Shown piece after piece: positions 22,217 to 32,939 of a stretch of DNA of 64,000 nucleotides (within the stretch, counting starts at the first letter, position 1; every line of letters begins with the position of its first letter). Origin of the DNA: Corythucha ciliata (Eukaryota > Arthropoda > Insecta > Hemiptera > Tingidae). A program made the translations under genes and the position numbers. The notes below the pieces were generated by a model. The model did not search any database. It had not been told where the DNA came from and saw only the letters and a program-made list of their open reading frames with translations. The stretch is taken from the NCBI GenBank assembly GCA_038030265.1, contig CM075937.1, forward strand, positions 25,834,198 to 25,898,197, given 5' to 3'.

Positions 22217-22632
22217 TTTATCCTCGATATCAGGCTACTGGTACAAGGATTTCTTGTAGCAACAGGTAGTAAATTCTTCTCGCGTATTTTGTCTCCAAAC
22301 ATGTTTCCACTTCAGTAATTTGGTCAATGTACATCTTTGCAGAACTGTTACCTTTGAATGAAAGTAGATCGCAGCGGATTCCACTTACCACGCCACGTGT
22401 TTCAACTTCCCCCAGGGTTGGTTAGAAATGGAGTAAGTGTAGCATTGACATTTTTGGTCTCACAGTTAATGAGAGCCCCAAGAAAATGGATCATTCCGGT
22501 TAAGAGCTCGAGAAAGAGCAACTTCACGCAAAAATTCAGGGAAAATCCCCGGGAATGAACACCATGGGAGGACTAGAATTGACTTTGTAGCACCCCCTTC
22601 ATAATTGATTATTTTAATTATAAAAAGAGCCG
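22217..22632. other. non-coding
   Basis: No gene is seen. The stretch includes the diverged GGAGTAAGTGTAGC word near 22431-22444 that mirrors GGGGTAAGTGTAAC at 18371. Confidence 0.3.
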
Positions 22633-22750
22633 CCCCCCTATTCTGTAACTCATAACGCGTGCGTTAGCGAAATAAACAAGGTGAATAATTGAAAGTAATC
22701 AGCTGAGAAATTTTGCTAACGCACGCGTTATGAGTTACAGAATAGGGGGG
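22633..22750. mobile_element. MITE with CCCCCCTATTCTGTAACT ends
   Basis: The inverted arms of about 45 bp begin CCCCCCTATTCTGTAACTCA and end with the reverse complement, pairing through TAACGCGTGCGTTAGC. The element is 118 bp and non-coding, and it belongs to the same terminal family as 12166-12300. Confidence 0.85.
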
Positions 22751-23214
22751 CTGGTTTGTTATAAGTTGCTAAATATTGGTGATTGTAGCTAAGGGATACG
22801 ATATCTGGCGGCTTTTCAGAGAAACATTGAGTCCGGTACTCCATGTGATTTGTTGTTGTCGTTTGACAACAAACTAAAACAAAGGTTTTCTACAATGAGG
22901 AAGTTCATGTATCACAAATGTTGGTCAGTGACACTTTTTTACTGTGAACTACAGCTACATAATCCGACGGTGACGAGGAGGCCTCGATATTGTACCTTTG
23001 GCATCACCGAATCAAGAAAACAAGACGGTTATGCGGGTGCGCAGTACACCCGTACAGAAACTCACGGTCGGCCATTTGTTGGAGCAAGAAAACTCGAAAA
23101 CACCGATTCAAAAACGTTTTCGACCATTTTGCTGAACCCGTGCCGTTCTCTGAGCACTAAAACGAAACGGTGAGCTGGCGAGTACCAATAAAGAAATGAT
23201 AAGGCGCTCGTGGG

Positions 23215-23500
23215 ATGTCTCTCAAGGATGAATCCAGAGAAAACTGCTTTGTCTTTGGTTGCTCTTCCCATCGTAACCGAGACTCAGCATTGTCATTTCA
23301 TTGTTTCCCAAAAATTGAGGGTTCAACGGTGTCAGCTATCAATTAGCACAGTGTTGGGAGAAAGTCGACTGCCGAAAGGCTTGGGAGCTTGCTTGACGTT
23401 TGAGTATAAATGTATCAGAAACCATGTTCTTCTGTCCTCGTCTCTTTAGGCCAACTGACTACTTTTTTCCCGTTATGTTACGGACGTTGACCACGAAAAA
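23215..23500 (+). pseudogene. THAP-domain fragment, frame-broken
   Basis: From ATG 23215 the frame reads CFVFGCSSHRNRDSALSFHCFP, the first half of a C2CH THAP zinc finger (C-x4-C pair, then FH.FP). It stops at about 23344. The second half appears in shifted frames: WEKVDCRKAWELA, then FFCPRLFRPTDYF near 23424-23464, where the usual C-x2-H pair is C-x2-L. THAP domains bind DNA and occur in P-type transposases and in host transcription factors. It sits directly upstream of gypsy copy A. Confidence 0.6.
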
Positions 23501-23665
23501 ACACTTTGAAAAAACACAAAACTTGTTATCATTTAACATATGTAGGGAGTACCGGTTTCATTATCACACGACACTAGCGCCGCTAGTGATAGCTACAATC
23601 GCCAATTTTCCTTTTGGTGTTCCTATCTGATTCATGTAATTCGTAGCGTTTAACGAACTTACATC

Positions 23666-23680
23666 TGGTGACCCCGACGT
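23666..23680 (+). promoter_or_regulatory. primer-binding site of gypsy copy A
   Basis: TGGTGACCCCGACGT begins with TGG, the complement of a tRNA CCA end, and lies just after an LTR-like ACA end (about 23663) and 28 bp before the gag ATG at 23694. The 5' LTR upstream must end near 23663, but its start is not clear. Confidence 0.65.
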
Positions 23681-23693
23681 GATCCGCGCAAAA

Positions 23694-24870
23694 ATGTCGA
23701 TCCCAAACAACCAGCCTGTGGAACTTGCCGTCCCAGCTTCGCAAAAAGTCGAGTCCGTTTCCGTCCGCATATTCCTTTCTGGCGCCGAAGACCCGACTTG
23801 TGGTTCGCGCAACTTGAAGCACAATTCGATCTCAATCGCATAACACGCGATGTCACTAAATATAATTACGTAATCTCGTCTCTCGAATCGGATTTTCTCG
23901 AACACATCAGCGACATAATTTCCAATCCACAACAAGTACGACACTCAAAACTAAATTGATTTCGACTTTCACCGACAGTGAACAACGGAGGCTGACAAAA
24001 CTGCTCACTGAAACAGAGCTCGCCCACGATAAACCGTCACAGCTTTGGTCCAAGATGAAAGAACTCGCATACAACCAACTCACAGACGAATAAAGCTCTG
24101 AAAATTCTGTGGCTTCAGCGACTTCCAGTCCCAGTTCAGTCGATCCTCGCCGTTTGTTCAAAACCGCTTCCTAATTTAGCCAAGCTCGCGGACAAAATAC
24201 TGGAAACACCGGACCAACGCCCGGTCTCCAACGCCCGGGCCGCAATGTCTCGCCCTTCACAGAACTCTCGCTCGAACTCCGACGTTTTGTACTTGACGTA
24301 GTACAAGCCTTTCCAAGCGCTACTACTCGCTCTACTTCTCCCCCTCGCAATCGTCGGAACTCGCCAAAACAACGCAGTCCCTCAGATCAATCTTCCTCCT
24401 CTTTTTAAAAGAAGAAAAAAGCCAAAACCCTAAAAATATAACATTTATCAAGTATTATGGCTTAAAAACTGATAATATTAATAACGTTCCTCCTCTTTTT
24501 GTTTTTATCACGAGAAATTCGGTGAAAAAGCCAATAAATGTCGTTCCCCTTGTTCTTTTCCAAAAAAACTAATTTCCCGGTCACAGGTCGCGGCGGGTGA
24601 CCATCGGAAAACATCATGCCACCTATTCGTTACTGACAAAGTCACCAAACGTCGTTTTCTCATCGATTCCGGAGCCGAGGTTAGCGTTATTCCTCCTACA
24701 CGACGTGACAAGTTCACTCTATTTACTGCCAATATGGAGCTCCTCTTTCAAGTTCGGCGAAACCCTTCTCTCTCTCGACCTCCGCCGAACATTTCAGTGG
24801 CCACTATCACGGAAGTTACTCATGCGATCATCGGAGCTGGTTTTTTGAAACATTTTGTGGCGTCCCTTCA
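23694..24870 (+). pseudogene. gypsy copy A: gag, zinc knuckle and protease start, broken
   Basis: The gag-like protein starts at ATG 23694 and shifts frame several times. Recognisable pieces are a Gag core (LWFAQLEAQF-like), a segment parallel to copy B (DKPSQLW.KMKEL), the Cys/His region (YHEKFGEKANKCRSPCSF) and an aspartic protease start (LIDSGAEVSVIPP near 24657-24695). After IIGAGFLKHF the reading enters LTR-like sequence directly. The whole of reverse transcriptase, RNase H and integrase is therefore deleted. Confidence 0.75.
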
Positions 24871-24917
24871 CATTTTTACATAAAAAACATCAGTTGTTCG
24901 GTTTTTCATTGTTAAGG
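24856..24917 (+). mobile_element. LTR 5' end fragment, copy A
   Basis: The stretch TGGCGTCCCTTCACATTTTT through TCGGTTTTTCATTGTTA is nearly identical to 32870-32930. At the second site it follows a polypurine tract (GGGAGGGGGG), which marks it as the first ~60 bp of the LTR. Both copies are cut after about 60 bp. Confidence 0.75.
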
Positions 24918-25618
24918 CGCGTTTACATGGTACAATCTCATTGCTCAATTTGATGGAAGACATTTCATGGCATGGCATTGAATGACTCAGTCAAAAGTGC
25001 GTTTACACGGTTCAATATCATTGCTCAATTTCATGGCTTCAATGAAATTGAAACGTGTAAACATCTTTTCCATGAACTTGCTCCATCAAATGTCTGATTG
25101 AAAGAGAGTTGAACTTGTTCGACATTTCATGGCGCAATGTCATGGAAAGGGTCAATTAAACCTTGTTCAACTAGTGTTCAATTTGAGTGAAGACATCAAT
25201 TCATTTTTGAGTTCATCAACGACTGTTCTTCTCGTAAAATGTGGAAAGGCGAAGACACATTAAAGGCCCCTACAGCCCTACACAAGTTCACACGACCATC
25301 CTATACCCTAGGACGACCATCTGTTCAACTAGCGCCGGACGAGGTGCAAGAACAAACAAGTTGGTGTTAAAAGGAAGACCGACCAATCTAGCGTGAAGAG
25401 GGGTGACAAACAGAGTGGAGGTTTATGGTAGGACGGGCTCTACACACACATTCAGACAAGTAGAAATAGGAAGGTAGACCGTTGGGTGTAGGAACTAGGA
25501 AGGTTGAGACATTCCTACAATCCTAGCCTAGGAGACCGACCATTTTGACTCCGACAGGCCTATACGCACTATCCGATCGTATAGCTAGGATCCTAGGTAA
25601 GGACGGTCGTGTCGGAAC
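24918..25618. other. non-coding, repeat-derived
   Basis: The first part (24918-25200) contains repeated CGTTTACA(T/C)GG and TCATTGCTCAATTT(G/C)ATGG words in both orientations, a likely MITE interior. The second part (25260-25600) is rich in CCTAGG, CTAGGA and TAGGAC words and contains no coding frame. I cannot bound or name either. Confidence 0.4.
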
Positions 25619-27785
25619 TTGGAGGTCGAACTTGGAGACGATAAACCGTCACAACTTTGGAGGCGCATGAAGGAGCTCGCCGGCACTCAAATATCTGACG
25701 AGGCACTCAAAACTTTGTGGCTTCACCAACTTCCGTCTTCCGTCCAATCCATTCTCGCCATCAGTTCCGAACCTTTACCAATTCTCACAAAATTAGCCGA
25801 CAAAGTTTTCGAAGCTGCTGACCGTGGACGACATCACTTCCTTCCTCCAGAGTCAACACCTTCCCCTTCCGAACCCACAACTTCCGCACCTTTTTCTTCC
25901 ACCCTTCTCGACGCGATCCAACGGCTCACTCAACGCCTTACCGACCTCAAACAACGTTCAACCCCCTCGCTGATACGCCGTCGCTACAGATCACCTTGCC
26001 CCAAACCAGAACTACAAACTTCACCACCAAAAACAGGTTTCTGTTATTATCACGTAAGGTTCGGTAACAAAACTCAAAACTGTCGTTCCCCCTGCTCCTT
26101 TTCTTCAAAAAACTAATGTTCCGATCGCAGGTGGCGGCAAGCGATCGCCGTAACTCGACACGCCGCCTATTTGTCACCGACAAAACAACCAAAATTCGTT
26201 TCCTCGTCGACTCAGGCACCGACGTAAGCGTCATTCCCTGCACGCGCCGCGACAAAACTAATGGCCCACAGAAGTTCACCTTGTCTACTGCTGATGGTTC
26301 TGCGATCCCTATACGTATGGTTCCCGCTTTCTCTCACTCGATTTCGGTCTTCACCGTTCGTTTCGATGGCCCTTCGTCCTCACAGATGTAACATACCCCA
26401 TTATCGGTGCCGACTTCTTGGCACACTTCGATCTACTCATCGACCTCCGTCGTCATCGTCTGTTGGATGGCACTACTCAACTTTCTGTCGCTGGTATTCA
26501 TCCTTCAACTGCACCGTCGAATAACCCAACACGCCTGAACCTCTGTGACACGACGAACAAGTTTGCCGCGTTGCTCACGCAATTCCCTGAGATCGTTCAA
26601 CCTCCCTCTTCTCCACGCCCATCTCTACCACACAATACCCAGCACGCAATCGAAACCACCGGACCACCTGTTCGTTCCCGCTTTCGACGTCTTCACCCCG
26701 AAAAGTTGAAAGCTGCCAAAGCAGAATTCAAAACAATGCTAGTCCTCGGCATCTGTCGTCCCTCTAAATCTTGTTTGTCTAGTCCGCTCCACCTCGTTCC
26801 TAAAAAAGACGGCACCTGGCGACCTTGTGGTGATTTCCGACGCATAACGCTGTCACTAAACCTGACCTCTACCCTCTCCCTCATCTTCACGATTTCACGT
26901 CCAATCTTCACGGAACGACAATTTACTCGAAGCTAGATCTCCTTCGAACATACAACCAAATACCAGTCGCACCTTCCGACATCGAAAAAACCGCCATCAT
27001 CACACCTTTCGGCCTTTTTGAGTTTCCGATGATGTGTTTCGGTTTACGCAACGCCGGTCAATCATTTCAGCGATTCATGGATGAAATACTTCGCGACCTT
27101 CCCTTCATCTTCGTTTACCTCGACGATGCGCTTATCGCTTCCAAATCTCCCGCAGAAATTCTGGAGCATCTCACTCTCGTTTTCCAGCGTTTCAGGAGCT
27201 ACGGACTCCATCTTAACGTGAACAAATGTGTTTTCGGCGTAACCGAAGTAGACTACTTAGGTCTCCGAGTCACACCGTCCGGCACATCACTACTTCCTCA
27301 ACGTGTTCGTGCCCTCACCGAAGCTCCTCGACCAACAACCTTTCAATCCTTGCGTCGTTTCCTCGGAACCATAAATTTCTACCGCCGCTTCATTCGCCGC
27401 GCGGCCTGGGCCCAAATCACGCTTCACGATGCCTTAAAAACTAGCAAAAGCGAAACATCTCCCATCCAATGGACTGATAAGTTGATTGAGGCCTACGACC
27501 ACTGCCTGCAAGAACTCGCTGACGCTACCCTTCTCGTCCACCCCAAGCCTGACTCACCCTTGACCATTTTCGTCGACGGCTCTGCTCTTCATCAACAAAC
27601 CGACGGTACCTGCCAACCGCTAGCGTTTTTCTCTCGAAAGCTCAGTGAAACCGAACGACGGTACAGTGCCTATGACAAAGAGCTTCTAGCAATTTACGCT
27701 TCGGTCAAGCACTTTCGGGACTTCGTCGAGGATCAACAACTCACAATTTTCACAGACCACAAGCCCGTCATTTTCGCTTTCAAGC
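25619..27785 (+). pseudogene. gypsy copy B, left part: gag C-terminus, protease, reverse transcriptase, RNase H start
   Basis: The order is a Gag C-terminal part and CYYHVRFGNKTQNCRSPCSF knuckle (25619-26116), then an aspartic protease (FLVDSGTDVSVIPC at about 26200-26240) and pol. Reverse transcriptase motifs include [29 protein letters not shown] and a YLDD active site (27117-27128). RNase H starts with [13 protein letters not shown] and [14 protein letters not shown]. Frameshifts occur near 26390 and 26846. The pol sequence is interrupted at 27785 by an R1-clade element and resumes at 31329. The reverse transcriptase would copy the element RNA into DNA in a cytoplasmic particle; this copy is not functional. 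Confidence 0.88.
27250..27785 (+). repeat. 536-bp direct repeat, left copy (flank of R1-clade element)
   Basis: This stretch is identical, base for base as far as I can compare, to 31329-31864, at an offset of 4079. It codes for the end of the gypsy reverse transcriptase and the start of RNase H. The left copy is followed immediately by the R1-clade element, and the right copy immediately follows that element's 3' end. Confidence 0.93.
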
Positions 27786-27940
27786 GAAACGCTGGTGCGG
27801 TGGGGGCCGAGGAGGCCACCCAGGAGGGCGCTGTGCCCGTGGTCACCACTGCAGGGGACGGAGGGGGTGGTCGACCTGGCACAGGACCAATGGAGGTGGA
27901 GGAGACGGAGAGGGCGCCCCTGCCGACCGATGACCCTTAG
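27786..27940 (+). pseudogene. 3' tail of R1-clade ORF1 (gag-like)
   Basis: Gly/Glu/Pro-rich residues follow the junction in frame with the gypsy RNase H and end ...PLPTDDP with TAG at 27938-27940. Only the last ~50 residues of ORF1 remain. The stop codon overlaps the start of ORF2 (ATG at 27930), an arrangement used for coupled translation in this clade. The fusion to gypsy RNase H is an accident of insertion. Confidence 0.7.
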
Positions 27941-30900
27941 GGTCGGTCAGCAAAATGTGGGGCACAGTCGCCTCGCGCACGATGAGCTCAGGGTGGTGGC
28001 GGGGGAGAGAGGCCTGGCCATTCTCCTCCTTCAGGAGCCCTGCTGGGCGCGGGGGCGGCTGTCGTCCTTCGGAGCGGGCACCCGAACCGTTTCGGGGGGG
28101 TTTCGAGAGGGGCTCGGGCCGTTAGCCTCGGTGGTCGCCCTAGATGGGCGACTTACCGTGTGCGCGGTCGTCTCCCGGCCGACCCGCTGGGTGGCAGCGG
28201 TGATTGTTACGGTGGGGGGTCAGCAGCTTGGACTAATATCCTGCTACTGGCCCCCCTCCCTGGTGGATGGGGCGGAGTTTTTCGCTGCTCTGGAGAACGC
28301 CCTGGAATGCCTGAGGGGCATCCCAGTGGTCATAGGGGGGGATTTTAATGCGTGGGACCTCGCGTGGGGCTCGAGGAGGGGAAGCCGGAGGGGCGCGCAG
28401 GTGCGCGATCTCATGTCTGGGTGGGGACTTGTGCTCGCGAACCGGTCCGAGTGCGGACCCACCTTCCGCGGGCCGTCGGGGGAGTCGTACATTGACTTAA
28501 CCCTTCTGGGTGGTCAACCACTCCCTCGGTTGTGTTCGTGGGAGTTGGGCATGGACACCTCGGCCGACCACTGCCTCGTGTCATTTGGCATCGTCACAGG
28601 TGTCAGTGGCCGTGGCGTGGGAGGTTCGGGATCGGGCCGGTTTGACTTCAGGCGTGCCCGATGGGGCGCGTACAGGTGCCAGGCGGATCGCCTCCTCTTC
28701 GAGGCCGACCTCGCGGGCCCTCCTCCGGGGGCGTCGGGATTGGAGCTCGTGGACGAGGCCGTGGAGGCGATGGAGGCCATCGTCATGGGCTCCGCTGACG
28801 ATACAGTCCCGCGTGTTCACCAATCACGTGGCGGGATAGTTCCGTGGTGGAATGCCGAGGTTGCGGGTCTTTCCTCGCGGGCTCGTAGGCTGCGCCGGGC
28901 CTATCAAAGGACTCGAGGCCCGGGTCGCGAGGCTGCAGGCGGGCGTTATGCGCTCGCGAGGGGGGACCTAAAAAAGGCTCTTCGGCGGTCCAGGCGGGCC
29001 GCGTGGAGGACGTTCGTTGAGGATGGTCTCTCGGCGAACCCTTGGGGCATTCCCTACAGAGTCGCCGTGGGGAAGATCAGGTCTCCGAGCGTCGTCCCGT
29101 TTCTGGAAGCGTCGCGTGGTGGGGGGACTGTGGAGGATACGCTGAGGAACTTCATCCGACGTATCTTCCCGCGGGACGAACCCGGGGAGGACTCTGCTGC
29201 GGATCGCGAATCAAGAGCGGAAGCGGCGGTGGTCCCACAAACGGCAGGCAGTGAGCTCTTCACGGAGGAGGAGCTTCGGGACGCCCTTGGTGGGTTGGCG
29301 TCGGGCAGGGCTCCGGGGTTCACCGGGGTGTGCCCTGAGATGCTTAAGCATCTCCCGGACTCGGCGGTGGAGTCCTTTTTGGGGCTCTACAATCGATGTC
29401 TTGTGGCGGGGTACTTCCCGGTGAGATGGCGGGTCGCTGTGGTGATACTTCTTCTGAAGTCGCCCGACCGCGACCCGGCGTCTCCCGGTAGCTATAGGCC
29501 GATTAGCCTCCTGCCCTGCGAGAGCAAGGTCCTGGAGCGGCTCCTCCTTGGCCGGTTGGAGCCCTTCATCAAGGAGGCGCTCCATCCGCGCCAGTTTGGG
29601 GGGGGGGGTAAGAGGGGGCTCGACGGACGCGGCACTGGACGCGGTGCAGACCCTCGTCGATGCCCCCTACGGGAAGTACAAGGTGGCGGTCCTGCTGGAT
29701 GTGCAGGGGGCCTTCGACTCAGTGTCGTGGCCCGGGGTCTTGATGGCGCTGCGAGATGCTGGTGTCCCAAACGACATCTTTAGGGTGATCGCCTCGTACT
29801 TCGAGTCGAGGGAGGTGCGGCTCCGCTACGGTAGTGAGGAGGTGCGGGAACCTCTCACCAGAGGTTGCCCGCAGGGGTCGGTTCTCTCGGCTGCTTTGTG
29901 GAACCTTATCTTTGCCGCCCTTTTGTGGCTTTTGCAGGGGGAGGGTTTCGAGGGAGTGGCGTACGTGGACGACCTTGCGGTTGTTGTCGCGGCGCGCTCC
30001 CGGGACGAGGCCGGTCGGGAGATCGATCGGCTGTTGCGAGTCGTGGACGAATGGTGCGGGGCGGTCAAACTGGCTCTCGCGGTGCCGAAGACCCAAATGG
30101 TCCTAATGCGGGGTCGTCTCTCGCAGGGTAGCCCCCTGGTGGTGCGCTATCGGGGATCACGCCTTGTGGGGGAACGGCAGGGCCGCTACCTAGGGGTCGA
30201 GATTAACCCGGGGAGGACAGCGACCCCGCAGCTAGAGGCGGTTGCGGGGAAGCTGGAGAGGACCTTTGCCCTCTTTAGGTCGGTGGGGGGCAACGTATGG
30301 GGCACGAACTTCCACTGCCGAGCTCGTTACTTCAGGGCGGTATTCATACCTACCCTGCTGTACGGTGCAACGTGGTGGTGGCACCGGCCCACGAAAGCTC
30401 AGAGGGCGAAGGTCCTCAGCTTGCAGCGGCAGGCCTTGGTAAGGGTGACCATGGCGTACCGGACTGTCAGTTCCGACGCGCTTCAGGTGCTGGCGGGGAT
30501 ACCTCCTGCGGACCTCCTGCTCGACGCATGGGTTCACGGGCGCCGCCTGGTTCAGGGAAACTTGGACCGGGTACGGTGCCGTGAAGATTGGGCAGAGCGC
30601 CTCGGTCTCTTGGCCGAGGAGTGGGGGGCCGCATGGGGCCTCCGCCTCCTTGACGACCTAGTCGTTGAGGCTTGGCAGGCGCGTTGGACTTACAGTTCAA
30701 CGGGTAGGCGTACATTCGGGTTCGTGCCCGACGTTCGGACGAGACTGGCAGCGGCCAAGTGGTTCACCCTTGAGCACGCTGCCATGCAAATCCTGACTGG
30801 ACACGGCTCGTTTAACGCCAAGTTGTGGTTCTTCCGGCGGCGGGACTCTCCAACATGCCCTTGTGGTGTCGAGGACGAGACCGCCGACCATGTGCTTCGT

Positions 30901-31062
30901 CGCTGCAGCCTCCACGGGGATCTGCGGCGGGCGACATGGGGGAGTGGAGGCCCGCCGGGAGACGCGGCTCTTGTCCGAGACCGGCGGGAGTATGGCCGCC
31001 TCCTGGCCTTCTCCCGCTCCTGGCTGGAGCGAAGAGGGCTGGGACCGGCCATGCTTGAGTAG
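27930..31062 (+). CDS. R1-clade ORF2: endonuclease and reverse transcriptase, one frameshift
   Basis: ORF2 starts at ATG 27930 ([14 protein letters not shown]). The N-terminal third is an apurinic-type endonuclease ([27 protein letters not shown]) that nicks target DNA. The reverse transcriptase follows, with [33 protein letters not shown] and the YVDD active site (about 29962-29973). A C-terminal CPCG..DET..H....C knuckle follows [12 protein letters not shown]. The frame breaks once, in an 11-G run at 29598-29608: the first frame ends at 29783 and the second carries on to a stop at 31062. All key motifs are present, so the break may be either a real inactivating indel or a homopolymer error. 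The codon third positions are strongly G/C, unlike the host genes here. Confidence 0.88.
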
Positions 31063-31328
31063 GGTTCCCTACTCGGGCAACCCGGGCAGGGTTCTCTTCC
31101 CTGTCCGGTTTCGGTCCATGGCGGAAGCCAGCATCCTCAGCTCAAAAGACCCACCTCCGCGTGGTCTCTCTCGGGCACGGCTGGCTGGCCAGCAGCCGTG
31201 GCTAACGGGTTGAGCTGAGCGATGGGACCGACTCTGTTGCGGTATCCGGGCCAAAGATGGGGTACAGGCCAGGTAAAGGCCTGCAAAAAGGTCTAGGTAC
31301 TGGCCACATCTTAAGGAGTTCCGCAGAG

Positions 31329-32869
31329 AGACTACTTAGGTCTCCGAGTCACACCGTCCGGCACATCACTACTTCCTCAACGTGTTCGTGCCCTCACCGA
31401 AGCTCCTCGACCAACAACCTTTCAATCCTTGCGTCGTTTCCTCGGAACCATAAATTTCTACCGCCGCTTCATTCGCCGCGCGGCCTGGGCCCAAATCACG
31501 CTTCACGATGCCTTAAAAACTAGCAAAAGCGAAACATCTCCCATCCAATGGACTGATAAGTTGATTGAGGCCTACGACCACTGCCTGCAAGAACTCGCTG
31601 ACGCTACCCTTCTCGTCCACCCCAAGCCTGACTCACCCTTGACCATTTTCGTCGACGGCTCTGCTCTTCATCAACAAACCGACGGTACCTGCCAACCGCT
31701 AGCGTTTTTCTCTCGAAAGCTCAGTGAAACCGAACGACGGTACAGTGCCTATGACAAAGAGCTTCTAGCAATTTACGCTTCGGTCAAGCACTTTCGGGAC
31801 TTCGTCGAGGATCAACAACTCACAATTTTCACAGACCACAAGCCCGTCATTTTCGCTTTCAAGCAAAAACCAGAAAAGGCGTCCCCTCGTCAATTTCGTC
31901 ACTTGGAATTTGTAGCGTAGTTCACGACCGATATTTGACACATCAAAGGAAGTGAAAACGTCGTAGCAGATTACCTACCTTTCCCGAGTTGACTCCATCC
32001 ATATTTTCGATTTCACAGTCGTCGCTAAAATTCAAGAAGCAGACGACGAGCTAAAAAAGCTCTGCCACAATTCGTCACTCAATCTTCGTCGAGAATGCAT
32101 ACCTGGCCTCAACATATCGTTATTTTGCGACGATAGACACCGCGTTCCCCCTTCCCCTTATCCCTTCGTCGTCAAGGGTTCGCTCTAATTCACAACAGCG
32201 CACACCCATCTCCGAAGCGTACATCACAACTAATTCGTGAACGATTTGTTTGGGATTTGTTTGGAATTGAGCGAGACTCCAGATCTTGGGCAAGAAACTG
32301 CCTTCAATGTCAGAAATCCAAAATTGGACGTCATATCCGTAGTCCTCTCGGTGTTTTCCCACCCGTCGACGAACGTTTTCAATGCTTCCACTTGGACATC
32401 ATTGGTCCACCTCCCCCATCACCCCACTTTGGCTCTACACTACGATTACCCGGTGAATTCTTCGATCCACCTGACCCGTCCACCGTCAATCCGTCACAAT
32501 TCCTTCAGTGACTTCAAGAGTTTTTTCGTCATGTCCGGCCAGCCGCACCGACATCCACAACTCCTCACAAACGTTCGTTCACCCTCACCTCTCTTCGGCT
32601 GAGCAAGTTTTCGTTCGCGTCGATTCCAGCAGAAAACCACTTCAACAACCTTATGATGGACCTTACCTTGTCCTCGAAAGAAACGACAAATATTTCACAC
32701 TGGACATACACGGCAAGAAAACTTTTGTTTCGATCGACCGTCTAAAACCTGCGTTTCATCCACCAACTCAACCCCTTCGGGACGTCCGCTAACTCGACTA
32801 CGTGGCCTATCCCATCTTTCTGCGCGACACTCTCGTCTTCCTCGCGTTCACTGGGAGGGGGGTTAATAT
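31329..32869 (+). pseudogene. gypsy copy B, right part: RNase H, degraded integrase, 3' end
   Basis: It begins with the second copy of the 536-bp repeat and then completes RNase H (QKPEKASPRQFRHLEF). Integrase begins with LGIERDSRSWARNCLQCQKSKIGRH, whose C-x2-C end is the second half of the HHCC zinc site, and continues to HLDIIGPPPPSP. Most of the catalytic core is then deleted. The reading resumes as the C-terminal part (VRVDSSRKPLQQPYDGPYLV, IDRLKPAF) and stops at 32792. Several frameshifts occur between 31920 and 32260. A GGGAGGGGGG polypurine tract at about 32854-32863 precedes the LTR. Confidence 0.85.
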
Positions 32870-32930
32870 GGCGTCCCTTCACATTTTTACATAAAAAACA
32901 TCATAGTTGTTCGGTTTTTCATTGTTAGAA
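32870..32930 (+). mobile_element. LTR 5' end fragment, copy B
   Basis: Identical to the copy A fragment (24856-24917) apart from two short indels. It follows the polypurine tract of copy B and breaks off after about 60 bp, where copy C pol sequence begins shortly after. Confidence 0.75.
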
Positions 32931-32939
32931 AAATTTAGA

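Larger units (their letters stand above)
27786..31328 (+). mobile_element. R1-clade non-LTR retrotransposon, 5'-truncated
   Basis: The 3543-bp insert is much richer in G+C than its surroundings. It starts inside ORF1, contains nearly all of ORF2 and has a 3' UTR of about 265 bp without a poly(A) tail, ending ...GTTCCGCAGAG. It inserted into gypsy pol in the same orientation and is bordered by the 536-bp direct repeat. The C-terminal cysteine motif of ORF2 and the ORF1/ORF2 overlap are characteristic of the R1 clade (R1/TRAS/SART group). Confidence 0.9.

Noticed and set aside
27029..27940. A 303-residue gypsy RNase H protein with a novel C-terminal domain
   Set aside because: The tail is the 3' end of ORF1 of the inserted R1-clade element, in frame by chance.
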